Source: Bacillota bacterium (GTDB taxonomy: Bacteria > Bacillota > Clostridia > Lachnospirales > Lachnospiraceae). From it: a DNA stretch of 64,000 nt. The notes under the pieces were generated by a model that worked only from the letters and a program-made list of their open reading frames with translations, was not told the origin of the DNA and did not search any database. The DNA is taken from NCBI GenBank assembly GCA_023398375.1, contig JAEWSH010000133.1, positions 124,001 to 188,000 of the forward strand, read 5' to 3'. The position numbers and the translations under genes were made by a program. How positions within the stretch are numbered: position 1 is the first letter of the stretch; each line of letters begins with the position of its first letter. This document shows positions 49,332 to 57,650 of this stretch, piece by piece.

Positions 49332-50009
49332 ATGAAGGAAATAAACTTACTTGGAATATCATTAATTGATTATACATTGAAAGAATCTTTGAAACTATCC
49401 AATCACTATTTAAATAATGGAGCGCTGAACACTATTTTGGTCGTATCTACCAGAATACTTGTTGAAGCGGCGGAGAATCCGGAATATAAAAAATGGATCG
49501 AGTCTATGGATATGACTATATGTGGCGAAACGGATATTTTACGGGCAGCTGACAGTGCCAACAGAAACCGGCTGAAAGAAGTAGAAAACGGAGAATTTGT
49601 CAGAGAATTTTTTCATCGTCTGGCGTGGAACCACAAGAAAGTATTTTTATTATCAAACAGTGAACAGCAAATGGAATTTTTAAAAAAGAAAATACATGAA
49701 GTACATTCTAATCTGGTTATCGTAGGGCAGTATGTATTGGGAGATGTTACGACGGGAATGGATTTATTTATTAATGAGATCAATGATGTTGTGCCTCATG
49801 TTATTATATCAAGTATGCCGCATCCGCTGCAGGAACAACTTATGTATGAGAACAGGATGAAGATGAATGCGAATGTCTGGCTGGCTTTGCCCGAACATAG
49901 TATAATACAGACACGAAAGGGAATGCGGACATCAAGATTACTTACTCTGTTTTATAAAAAAATGTTTAAAAGACGAGTTTCAAAATACAACAATGAAAAG
50001 TCGGAGTAA
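49332..50009 (+). CDS. WecG/TagA/CpsF-like glycosyltransferase homologue (divergent)
   Basis: A 225-residue protein with the WecG/TagA overall pattern: LGISLIDYTLKESLKL at the start, KKVFLLSNSEQQMEFLKKKI (the usual VFLLGG element), PHVIISSMPHPLQEQLM (usual PDILLVGLGSPKQE) and a basic C-terminus MRTSRLLTLFYKKMFKRR for membrane contact. The catalytic-site segment (normally LVLPDGIGVV) reads MTICGETDILRAAD, so the key Asp context is altered. Enzymes of the family transfer ManNAc-type sugars to lipid carriers. It may be a regulatory or different-activity paralogue. Confidence 0.75.
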   Translation: MKEINLLGISLIDYTLKESLKLSNHYLNNGALNTILVVSTRILVEAAENPEYKKWIESMDMTICGETDILRAADSANRNRLKEVENGEFVREFFHRLAWNHKKVFLLSNSEQQMEFLKKKIHEVHSNLVIVGQYVLGDVTTGMDLFINEINDVVPHVIISSMPHPLQEQLMYENRMKMNANVWLALPEHSIIQTRKGMRTSRLLTLFYKKMFKRRVSKYNNEKSE

Positions 50010-50049
50010 CATGCTTTCTTTGGAAATTTTCAAAGAGAGCATGTTTTTC
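50008..50049 (+). terminator. Terminator of the TagA-like gene
   Basis: ACATGCTTTCTTTGGAA (from 50008) pairs imperfectly with TTCAAAGAGAGCATGT, followed by TTTT. Confidence 0.85.
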
Positions 50050-50279
50050 GTAGTTTTATAAAAATAGTATAACAGGGAACCTTATTACTGTTTTGTATAG
50101 GTTGTACATTTTTTAAAATATTAAATAATATAAAAAAATATATAAAATGCATAAAATAGAATGAAAAAACTATAGATTAATTTGTTACAATATATTAAAA
50201 TGGAAAAAGGGTGTAGGAAAAAAATAGAAATTGAAACGATCAATGTTGTAAAATTATACAAGAAAAAAGGAGCCGGGTT
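50050..50279. other. AT-rich intergenic region before cdaR
   Basis: About 230 bp, very AT-rich, with no ORF in a coding context. It presumably holds the cdaR promoter; candidate -10s are too many to choose among. Nothing else is seen in it. Confidence 0.6.
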
Positions 50280-51365
50280 ATGATATCGAATCAAATTTTG
50301 CAAAACACGATAGAAGGAATGAAAACAATTACCAGACTGGATTTTATTGTGCATGATATAGACGGGAAAGCCATTGCATCTACAGTAGAGGATACTATAG
50401 ATTTGGAAATGGCAACCGTAGAATTTGTAAAATCTCCAGCAGATAGTCAGGAAGTTCAGGGATTTCAGTTCTTTAAAGTATATGACGAAGCACAGATAGA
50501 ATATATACTGGTTGTAAGCGGGGTTGGGGAGAGTGCATATACAGTAGGTAAGATGGCTGCATTCCAAATACAGAATCTGCTGATTGCATATAAAGAACGG
50601 TTCGATAAAGATAATTTTATAAAGAATTTATTATTAGATAATTTACTGTTGGTTGATATTTACAGCCGTTCAAAAAAGCTGCATATCCAGGCGGATGCCA
50701 GACGGGTGGTTATTATTATAGAATCAGGCATCGCAAAAGATAATAATGCACTGGAGATTGTACGTGCAAATATTGGTAACAGCAAAGATTTTGTCACTGC
50801 AGTCGATGAAAATAGTATTATTGTGGTAAAGGAACTGGCAGAATCAGACACAAATCGAGAAATAGATAAATCAGTTAAAATGATCAGTGCTGTTTTGGAA
50901 AAAGAAGGAATTAGTAATGTACACATGGCATATGGTACAATTGTAAATGAAATCAAAGAAGCCAGCCGTTCTTATAAAGAAGCTAAAATGGCATTGGATG
51001 TTGGAAAAATTTTCTTTGATGAAAGGAATATTATTGCTTATAGCGAACTGGGAATTGGCCGCTTGATCTATCAACTTCCAATACCTCTTTGCAAGATGTT
51101 CATTAAAGAAATATTTGGCGGAAAGAGTCCTGATGATTTTGATGAAGAGACATTGACTACTATTAATAAATTTTTTGAAAATAGTTTAAATGTATCAGAG
51201 ACTTCAAGACAACTGTTCATTCATAGAAATACATTGGTTTATCGTTTGGATAAATTACAGAAGAGCACAGGACTGGACCTTAGAGTATTCGAAGATGCAA
51301 TAACATTTAAGATTGCACTTATGGTTGTTAAATATATGAAATACATGGAAACTTTTGAATATTAA
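50280..51365 (+). CDS. CdaR/PucR-family transcriptional regulator
   Basis: A 361-residue regulator. The N-terminal sugar-diacid-recognition-like domain (1-130: SNQILQNTIEGMKTITRLDFIVHD) precedes a GGDEF-like middle region and a C-terminal PucR-type helix-turn-helix, FFENSLNVSETSRQLFIHRNTLVYRLDKLQ. CdaR proteins respond to sugar diacids; the effector here is unknown. ATG 50280 follows AAAGGAG. No sugar-diacid genes lie near; the downstream genes are cell-division genes, so the target is not inferable from context. Confidence 0.88.
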   Translation: MISNQILQNTIEGMKTITRLDFIVHDIDGKAIASTVEDTIDLEMATVEFVKSPADSQEVQGFQFFKVYDEAQIEYILVVSGVGESAYTVGKMAAFQIQNLLIAYKERFDKDNFIKNLLLDNLLLVDIYSRSKKLHIQADARRVVIIIESGIAKDNNALEIVRANIGNSKDFVTAVDENSIIVVKELAESDTNREIDKSVKMISAVLEKEGISNVHMAYGTIVNEIKEASRSYKEAKMALDVGKIFFDERNIIAYSELGIGRLIYQLPIPLCKMFIKEIFGGKSPDDFDEETLTTINKFFENSLNVSETSRQLFIHRNTLVYRLDKLQKSTGLDLRVFEDAITFKIALMVVKYMKYMETFEY

Positions 51366-51383
51366 ATTAGGCAGGTGGATATT

Positions 51384-52136
51384 TTGAGAACCAAAGAATC
51401 TAAGAAACAAGCTGATAAAAAAGGAAAAAAGATACCGGGCAGTAATGAGATCATCAGGCTGGAAAATGTTAGCAAATCTTATTCTACAGGTGCTCCTGCT
51501 CTGAATGGCGTGAATTTACGCATAAATAAAGGTGAATTTGTATTTATTGTAGGTGACAGTGGATCTGGTAAATCTACATTAATTAAATTACTGCTTAGAG
51601 AATTGACTCCGACAGAGGGAACAATATTTGTAAATGGAACCAATGTAGAAAAATTGAAAAGAAGAAAAGTACCTAAATTCAGAAGAAATATGGGGGTCGT
51701 ATTTCAGGATTTTCGTTTGTTAAAAGATAGAAATGTTTATGAGAACGTTGCGTTTGCGCAGCGTATAATTCAGATACCTACAAAGCAAATCCGTAAAAAT
51801 GTACCATCCATCCTGTCAACTGTAGGCCTGGCTGGAAAATATAAAGCAAGACCGAAACAATTATCCGGAGGAGAGCAGCAGCGGGTTGCGCTTGCCAGAG
51901 CATTAATCAATCAGCCGCCTATTCTGCTTTGTGACGAACCGACAGGAAATCTGGATCCTAAAAATTCATGGGATATTATGAAATTGCTGGAACAGATCAA
52001 TCTGAGCGGTACAACGGTACTTGTTGTAACTCATAACAGAGAAATCGTAAATGCCATGCAGAAAAGAGTAATTACAATGAAAAAAGGTGTCATTGTGAGT
52101 GACGAGGAAAAAGGTGGTTATATCGATGAGGATTAG
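51384..52136 (+). CDS. ftsE: Cell-division ABC ATPase FtsE
   Basis: About 250 residues: an N-terminal Lys-rich extension of some 20 residues, then a canonical FtsE: Walker A GDSGSGKST, Q-loop VFQDFRLLKDRNVYENVAFA, signature LSGGEQQRVALARAL, Walker B ILLCDEPTGNLDPKNSW. With FtsX it transmits ATP hydrolysis to an extracytoplasmic peptidoglycan hydrolase. The start is uncertain: TTG 51384 has AGGTGG 5 bp upstream, GTG 51375 is also in frame. The ATG inside the conserved part would lose the extension. The end overlaps ftsX by 11 bp. Confidence 0.92.
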   Translation: MRTKESKKQADKKGKKIPGSNEIIRLENVSKSYSTGAPALNGVNLRINKGEFVFIVGDSGSGKSTLIKLLLRELTPTEGTIFVNGTNVEKLKRRKVPKFRRNMGVVFQDFRLLKDRNVYENVAFAQRIIQIPTKQIRKNVPSILSTVGLAGKYKARPKQLSGGEQQRVALARALINQPPILLCDEPTGNLDPKNSWDIMKLLEQINLSGTTVLVVTHNREIVNAMQKRVITMKKGVIVSDEEKGGYIDED

Positions 52137-53022
52137 TACGTTATTTTATACATTTAAACAAGGTATTATCAGCATATTCAGAAATAAGTGGTTTTCACTG
52201 GCGTCATTAGCTACGATTAGTGCCTGTCTGTTCCTGTTTGGGCTGTTCTATTCTGTTATAGCTAATTTTCAGAATATAGTTAAAACTGCTGAAAAAGGAG
52301 TTTCGGTTACGGCTTTTTTTGACGAAGGAATTTCAGAGCAGCGTATCGTGGAGATCGGTGAGATGATCCAGAAACGTTCTGCTGTATCAAAGGTAGTATA
52401 TATTTCTGCAGATGAAGCATGGAATTCTTTTAAAGAGGAATATCTAGGAGAATATTCTGACGGTTTTACGGAGAATCCTTTGGCTGATTCGTCTAACTAT
52501 GAGATATATATGAATGATGTTTCCAAACAGGCAGATCTGGTGACATATTTAGAATCGATAGACGGTATCAGAACAGTAAATAAATCAGAAATCACTGCAA
52601 ATACACTGAGCGGCGTTAATAAGCTCATCGGGTATGTTTCTGTGGGGATTATAGCCATACTGCTTGCGGTGTCGGTATTCCTGATCAGCAATACGGTAAC
52701 AATTGGTATTTCTGTCCGCAAGGAAGAAATCGAGATTATGAAATACATCGGTGCAACAGATTTCTTTGTACGATCACCTTTTGTTGTAGAAGGTATTGTC
52801 ATCGGCTTATTAGGATCCCTGTTCCCGCTGGTTATTATATACTTCGTTTATAATAATGTTGTAGATTATGTAACGAATAAGTTTCAGATACTGGTATCTC
52901 TATTACAGTTTTTGCCGGTAGAAACGATTTTCGCCACATTAATACCGGTATCTATTACAATTGGTGTAGGAATCGGTTTTATTGGAAGCTTTATTACTGT
53001 TAGAAAACATTTAAGAGTGTAA
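52126..53022 (+). CDS. ftsX: Cell-division membrane protein FtsX
   Basis: A 298-residue permease-like protein with an N-terminal membrane segment, an extracellular domain (about 55-165), and three more segments in the C-terminal half (FtsX/MacB-like). Conserved phrases include YTFKQGIISIFRNKWFSLASLATIS, SVTAFFDEGISEQ, and EEIEIMKYIGATDFFVRSPF. ATG 52126 with AGGTGG upstream overlaps ftsE, so the two are coupled. It probably recruits the M23 hydrolase encoded next. Confidence 0.95.
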   Translation: MRISTLFYTFKQGIISIFRNKWFSLASLATISACLFLFGLFYSVIANFQNIVKTAEKGVSVTAFFDEGISEQRIVEIGEMIQKRSAVSKVVYISADEAWNSFKEEYLGEYSDGFTENPLADSSNYEIYMNDVSKQADLVTYLESIDGIRTVNKSEITANTLSGVNKLIGYVSVGIIAILLAVSVFLISNTVTIGISVRKEEIEIMKYIGATDFFVRSPFVVEGIVIGLLGSLFPLVIIYFVYNNVVDYVTNKFQILVSLLQFLPVETIFATLIPVSITIGVGIGFIGSFITVRKHLRV

Positions 53023-53048
53023 GGGAAGACAAGATAAGGATTGGGTAC

Positions 53049-54278
53049 ATGAGACATTGGAGACAGAGAATATGCATAGCGATAAGTTTTGCCTTACTTC
53101 TTACTTGTCTGCAGATACAATTTGTGAATGCGACTTCGTCGTCAGAACTGACAAATGATAGTATTAAGGAAAAGGAAGGCCAGATATCAGATGCACAAAA
53201 ACAGAAAGAGACATTACAGTCCGGTATGACGGATGTAAAAAAGATATTGCAGTCTCTGGAAAGTTCAAAAGCAAATCTGAAGGATTATGTTGAGCGGCTT
53301 GATTCCAACCTGAATAGTATTCAGGAAAAGCTGGATGAACTGAATGCGCTGATAGATGAAAAAACCAAAGAAATTACGGAAACCAAGGCACAACTTGTGA
53401 AAGCAGAATCTAAGGAAAAAGAACAATATGAAACTATGAAGAAGAGAATTCAGTTCATGTATGAACGGGGTGACATGGTTTATATTGAGATTCTTCTTTC
53501 GTCAAAAAGCTTTGGTGAATTCCTGAATAAAAATGAATATATCCAAAAACTATCCGGATATGATAGAAAGATGTTACAGGAATATCAGGAAACAAGAGAA
53601 GCCATTGATAAATATAAAAGAGAACTGGAAGATGAGCAGGTTACGTTAGAAAAAGCAAAAGAAAAAGCAAAGGCAGAAGAGGCCTCTATGGCGACTTTGA
53701 TATCTGCCAAAGAACAGGAAATCGGTCTCTATGAAGCAGATATTTCGAACAAATCCCAGCTGGTAAAAGAATATGAAGCAGAGATTGCGGCACAGACGGC
53801 CGCTATTGCTGCCTTGGAAAAGGCAGTAGCAGAGGAAAAAGAAAGATTAAAAGCTGCAAATGAAGCAATTCAAAGGTATGATGGTGGTAAATTCACATGG
53901 CCGGCACCGTCGTATTCGAGAATTTCTGACGATTATGGTTATCGAATGCATCCTATTTTGGGTGTAAAGCAATTTCATAATGGAGTTGATATGGCAGCAC
54001 CGAGCGGAACACCAATTTTGGCAGCATATGATGGAACGGTTGTACAGGCAGCGTATAGTAATACAATGGGTAATTATATCATGATTGATCATGGAGATGG
54101 ATTGTATACAATATATATGCATGCGTCAGCATTAAGTGTTTCAAAGGGTGAAAGCGTTACCAAGGGGCAAAAAATAGGAGCTGTTGGTTCTACAGGTAGA
54201 TCTACAGGACCTCATTTGCATTTTTCTGTCAGGCTCAGCGGCAGTTATGTAAGCCCGTGGAACTACTTATCCAAATAG
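53049..54278 (+). CDS. Coiled-coil M23 peptidoglycan endopeptidase (EnvC/NlpD-type, FtsEX partner)
   Basis: A 409-residue secreted enzyme: signal peptide (1-28), long coiled-coil (about 35-270), and a C-terminal LytM/M23 domain with HNGVDMAAPSGTPILAAYDG, YMHASALSVSKGESVTKGQ and PHLHFSVRLSGSYVSPWNYL. The metal ligands HxxxD and HxH are intact, so it is an active enzyme rather than an EnvC-like activator. The position directly after ftsEX, as in Bacillus CwlO or pneumococcal PcsB systems, implies activation by FtsX at elongation or division sites. Confidence 0.92.
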   Translation: MRHWRQRICIAISFALLLTCLQIQFVNATSSSELTNDSIKEKEGQISDAQKQKETLQSGMTDVKKILQSLESSKANLKDYVERLDSNLNSIQEKLDELNALIDEKTKEITETKAQLVKAESKEKEQYETMKKRIQFMYERGDMVYIEILLSSKSFGEFLNKNEYIQKLSGYDRKMLQEYQETREAIDKYKRELEDEQVTLEKAKEKAKAEEASMATLISAKEQEIGLYEADISNKSQLVKEYEAEIAAQTAAIAALEKAVAEEKERLKAANEAIQRYDGGKFTWPAPSYSRISDDYGYRMHPILGVKQFHNGVDMAAPSGTPILAAYDGTVVQAAYSNTMGNYIMIDHGDGLYTIYMHASALSVSKGESVTKGQKIGAVGSTGRSTGPHLHFSVRLSGSYVSPWNYLSK

Positions 54279-54299
54279 GGAAAGAGGTAAGTGTATAAT

Positions 54300-55544
54300 A
54301 TGGAACAGGAAACAGAAAAAAGGAAGGTATTTTGGAGAGGTCTGATCGCCGGATTAATGCTTGCTATTGTGCTAAGCGGTACAGCTTATGCGATCAATAG
54401 ATTTTTGATAAATAATACGATGATTGCCGCGAAAACTATGGCAACCGCTGATGGAACGGCGGAAGAGAGTGTTGTTAATAGCAAGACAATGCAGAAGATG
54501 CAGATTTTGCAGGATACGATTAATACTTATTATTTGGACAGTGCAGATACAAAAGAGTTACAGGAAGGTGCTTATGAAGGTATGGTCGCTTCTTTGGATG
54601 ACCCTTATTCAACCTATTATTCGGAGGAAGAATTAGAAGAGATAAAGAACCAGACACAAGGTATTTACTATGGTATTGGTGCCTATATAGGTATGGATAC
54701 TGATGTGGGAATGGCACGGATATCCAAAGTAATGGAAGGAAGTCCTGCGGAAGCAGGCGGCGTGCTGGCAGGTGATTATATTTATAAAGTTGATGATGAA
54801 TATGTAAAAGGACTGACAGTAGAAGAAGTGATTGCAAAAGTAAAAGGACCCGAAGGAAGCGTAGTAAAATTGACTATGCTGCGCCAAAATGAAACTGAAC
54901 CTGTTGAACTTGAAGTTACAAGACAAAAAATTGAAAGTCCTACCGTAAATCATAAAACACTGAATGGTGGTATCTCTTATATACAGATAACAGAGTTTGA
55001 TGAAGTAACAGTGGAACAGTTTATGGAAGCATTTGCAGAAGAAAAAGAAAGTGGAATGAATGGACTGATTCTTGATCTGAGAGATAATCTTGGAGGCAAT
55101 CTTTCGGCAGTTACTGATATCGCCAGAATGATACTCCCGAAAGGTATTATTGTATATACAGAGGATAAGAATGGCAAACGGGATGAGTATACCTGTGATG
55201 GTACGCATGAATTACAGGTTCCAATGGTTGTACTGGTAAATGGCAATAGTGCAAGTGCATCAGAAATTTTAGCAGGCGCAATTAAAGATTACCAGAAAGG
55301 TACATTACTTGGTACAACAACCTTTGGAAAGGGTATTGTGCAAAGAATAATTTCGTTGAGTGATGGTTCGGCAGTGAAACTGACGGTAAGCAAATACTAT
55401 ACACCAAACGGAAATAATATTCATAAGGTCGGTATTGAACCGGATGAAGAGCTGAAACTGGATGCTGAAGCTTATATCAAAAATGGTACGGATAATCAGT
55501 TGAACAGAGCTGTTGAAATTATTAAAGATAAGTTGAAGAAATAG
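54300..55544 (+). CDS. C-terminal processing peptidase CtpA/CtpB-like (S41)
   Basis: A 414-residue protease with one N-terminal membrane anchor (about 12-35), a helical region, a PDZ domain (about 118-205: GIYYGIGAYIGMD, GSPAEAGGVLAGDYIYKVD) and an S41 catalytic core with LILDLRDNLGGNL, NSASASE (317-322 serine motif) and TTFGKGIVQ with Lys344. ATG 54300 is preferred over GTG 54291 because GAGGT stands about 11 bp upstream. It lies 12-22 bp after the hydrolase gene and may process it. Acts outside the membrane. Confidence 0.93.
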   Translation: MEQETEKRKVFWRGLIAGLMLAIVLSGTAYAINRFLINNTMIAAKTMATADGTAEESVVNSKTMQKMQILQDTINTYYLDSADTKELQEGAYEGMVASLDDPYSTYYSEEELEEIKNQTQGIYYGIGAYIGMDTDVGMARISKVMEGSPAEAGGVLAGDYIYKVDDEYVKGLTVEEVIAKVKGPEGSVVKLTMLRQNETEPVELEVTRQKIESPTVNHKTLNGGISYIQITEFDEVTVEQFMEAFAEEKESGMNGLILDLRDNLGGNLSAVTDIARMILPKGIIVYTEDKNGKRDEYTCDGTHELQVPMVVLVNGNSASASEILAGAIKDYQKGTLLGTTTFGKGIVQRIISLSDGSAVKLTVSKYYTPNGNNIHKVGIEPDEELKLDAEAYIKNGTDNQLNRAVEIIKDKLKK

Positions 55545-55550
55545 AATAAC

Positions 55551-55564
55551 AGAACAAATGTTTG
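55551..55564 (+). promoter_or_regulatory. LexA (DinR) box upstream of uvrB
   Basis: AGAACAAATGTTTG matches the Gram-positive SOS box CGAAC-RNRY-GTTYG at all but the first base. It overlaps the -35 of the uvrB promoter, the usual place for LexA repression. Confidence 0.88.
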
Positions 55565-55590
55565 CATACCGCGTAGAAGTGTGATATACT
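55562..55590 (+). promoter_or_regulatory. Promoter of uvrBA
   Basis: TTGCAT (55562-55567), 17 bp, TATACT (55585-55590); it also reads as an extended -10 (TGTGATATACT). It is located inside the terminator hairpin of ctpA. Confidence 0.75.
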
Positions 55591-55608
55591 ATCTGCGTGG
55601 TATTTTTT
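55566..55608 (+). terminator. Terminator of ctpA
   Basis: ATACCGCGTAGA (55566-55577) pairs with TCTGCGTGGTAT (55592-55603) with two wobble pairs, followed by TTTTTT. It shares bases with the uvrB promoter -10. Confidence 0.85.
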
Positions 55609-55644
55609 TAACTTTAGGAAAATTAGATAGAAAGGCGTGATAAG

Positions 55645-57633
55645 ATGGATCATTTTGAGCTTGTATCGGAATATCAGCCGACAGGGGATCAGCCGGAAGC
55701 CATAAAAAAACTGGTTGCTGGATTTAAGGCAGGCAATCAATTTGAAACATTGCTTGGTGTTACCGGTTCCGGTAAGACTTTTACAATGGCAAATGTAATT
55801 CAGCAGTTGAATAAACCGACGCTGATTATTGCACACAATAAAACACTGGCGGGGCAGCTCTATAGCGAGTTCAAAGAATTTTTCCCGCATAATGCAGTGG
55901 AATATTTTGTCAGCTACTATGACTATTTTCAGCCGGAGGCATATATTCCATCCAGCGATACGTATATTGCAAAAGATTCATCCATCAATGACGAAATTGA
56001 TAAGTTACGTCTATCTGCAACAGCCTCATTGTCCGAACGTAAGGATGTAATTGTAATTTCCAGTGTATCCTGTATCTACGGACTGGGAAGCCCGGAAGAT
56101 TATCAGGGAATGATTGTATCATTACGTCCAGGTATGAATAAGGACAGAGATGATGTACTTCGGGAACTCATTCATATACAGTATACAAGAAATGATATGG
56201 AACTGAATCGAGGGACCTTCCGCGTGCATGGAGATGTAATTGAAGTTTATCCTGCGCAGGGTGGTGATTATATCATACGTGTCGAATTTTTTGGAGATGA
56301 AATTGATAGAATTGCTCAGGTAGAGCCGTTAACGGGAAAGATACATGCGACATTGGGACATATAACTATTTTTCCTGCTTCTCATTATGTAGTTCCTCAG
56401 GAAAAGATCGAATATGCCTGTCAGGAGATAGAGAAAGAATTAGAAGAAACAATTAAATATTTTAAAGGCGAGGACAAGTTATTAGAAGCACAAAGAATAT
56501 CGGAAAGAACGAACTTCGATATAGAGATGCTGCGGGAAACCGGCTTTTGCTCCGGTATTGAAAATTATTCCAAACATTTAAGTGCCGTGGAATCCGGAAC
56601 GATGCCATTCACGCTTATTGACTATTTTGGCGATGAATTTCTGATTATTATTGATGAATCACATATTACGGTTCCTCAGATCAGAGGAATGCATGCAGGT
56701 AATTTTTCTAGAAAAAAGACGCTTATAGATTATGGATTTCGCCTGCCGTCTGCGATGGATAACAGACCACTCGAATTCAGTGAATTTGAGAACCATATCG
56801 ATCAACTGCTTTTTGTTTCGGCAACACCTAATATTTATGAAGAAGAGCATGAGTTATTACGTGCGGAACAAATCATCCGCCCTACAGGATTATTGGATCC
56901 TGAGATAGATGTCCGTCCGGTGGAAGGACAGGTTGATGACCTGATTGGTGAGATCAGGAAAGAAGCCAAAAAGCATAATAAAATATTAGTTACGACATTA
57001 ACCAAAAAGATGGCAGAAGACCTTACCGATTATATGAAAGAAGTAGGGGTTCGTGTAAAATACCTTCATTCAGATATAGATACATTGGAACGGGCAGAGA
57101 TTATCAGAGATATGCGTCTGGATGTATTTGATGTATTAGTCGGCATCAATCTGCTTCGTGAGGGACTGGATATCCCGGAAATATCTCTGGTGGCTATTCT
57201 GGATGCAGACAAAGAGGGATTCCTGCGTTCGTCCACATCTTTGATTCAGACTGTTGGACGTGCTGCACGTAATGCGGAAGGTCGTGTTGTAATGTATGCG
57301 GATAAGATAACGGATTCTATGAAGACAGCAATCGAGGAGACGAATAGAAGACGTAAGATACAAAAAAAATATAACGAAGAGCATGGAATCACACCACAGA
57401 CAATCAAAAAAGCGGTACGCGATCTTATCAGTATTTCTAAAGTAATCGCTAAGGAAGAAGTGAAGTTTGATAAGGACCCGGAATCCATGAATCGTGAAGA
57501 ATTAGAAAAATTAGTCAACAGTATCCAGAAGAAAATGAAAAAGGCAGCGGCAGATCTGAATTTTGAAGCGGCGGCTGAACTTCGTGATAAGATGGTAGAA
57601 CTTAAGAAATTTTTAAATGAGATGGAAAGGTAA
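55645..57633 (+). CDS. uvrB: Excinuclease ABC subunit B (UvrB)
   Basis: A 662-residue nucleotide-excision-repair helicase. TGDQPEAIKKLV and Walker A GVTGSGKTFTMAN, beta-hairpin region YYDYFQPEAYIPSSDTYI, VGINLLREGLDIPE (motif V), QTVGRAARN (motif VI), and a C-terminal UVR domain (about 625-660) that recruits UvrC. It verifies lesions handed over by UvrA. ATG 55645 follows GAAAGGCG. SOS control is predicted from the LexA box. Confidence 0.98.
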   Translation: MDHFELVSEYQPTGDQPEAIKKLVAGFKAGNQFETLLGVTGSGKTFTMANVIQQLNKPTLIIAHNKTLAGQLYSEFKEFFPHNAVEYFVSYYDYFQPEAYIPSSDTYIAKDSSINDEIDKLRLSATASLSERKDVIVISSVSCIYGLGSPEDYQGMIVSLRPGMNKDRDDVLRELIHIQYTRNDMELNRGTFRVHGDVIEVYPAQGGDYIIRVEFFGDEIDRIAQVEPLTGKIHATLGHITIFPASHYVVPQEKIEYACQEIEKELEETIKYFKGEDKLLEAQRISERTNFDIEMLRETGFCSGIENYSKHLSAVESGTMPFTLIDYFGDEFLIIIDESHITVPQIRGMHAGNFSRKKTLIDYGFRLPSAMDNRPLEFSEFENHIDQLLFVSATPNIYEEEHELLRAEQIIRPTGLLDPEIDVRPVEGQVDDLIGEIRKEAKKHNKILVTTLTKKMAEDLTDYMKEVGVRVKYLHSDIDTLERAEIIRDMRLDVFDVLVGINLLREGLDIPEISLVAILDADKEGFLRSSTSLIQTVGRAARNAEGRVVMYADKITDSMKTAIEETNRRRKIQKKYNEEHGITPQTIKKAVRDLISISKVIAKEEVKFDKDPESMNREELEKLVNSIQKKMKKAAADLNFEAAAELRDKMVELKKFLNEMER

Positions 57634-57650
57634 GGCGGAAAGGTAAAAAG

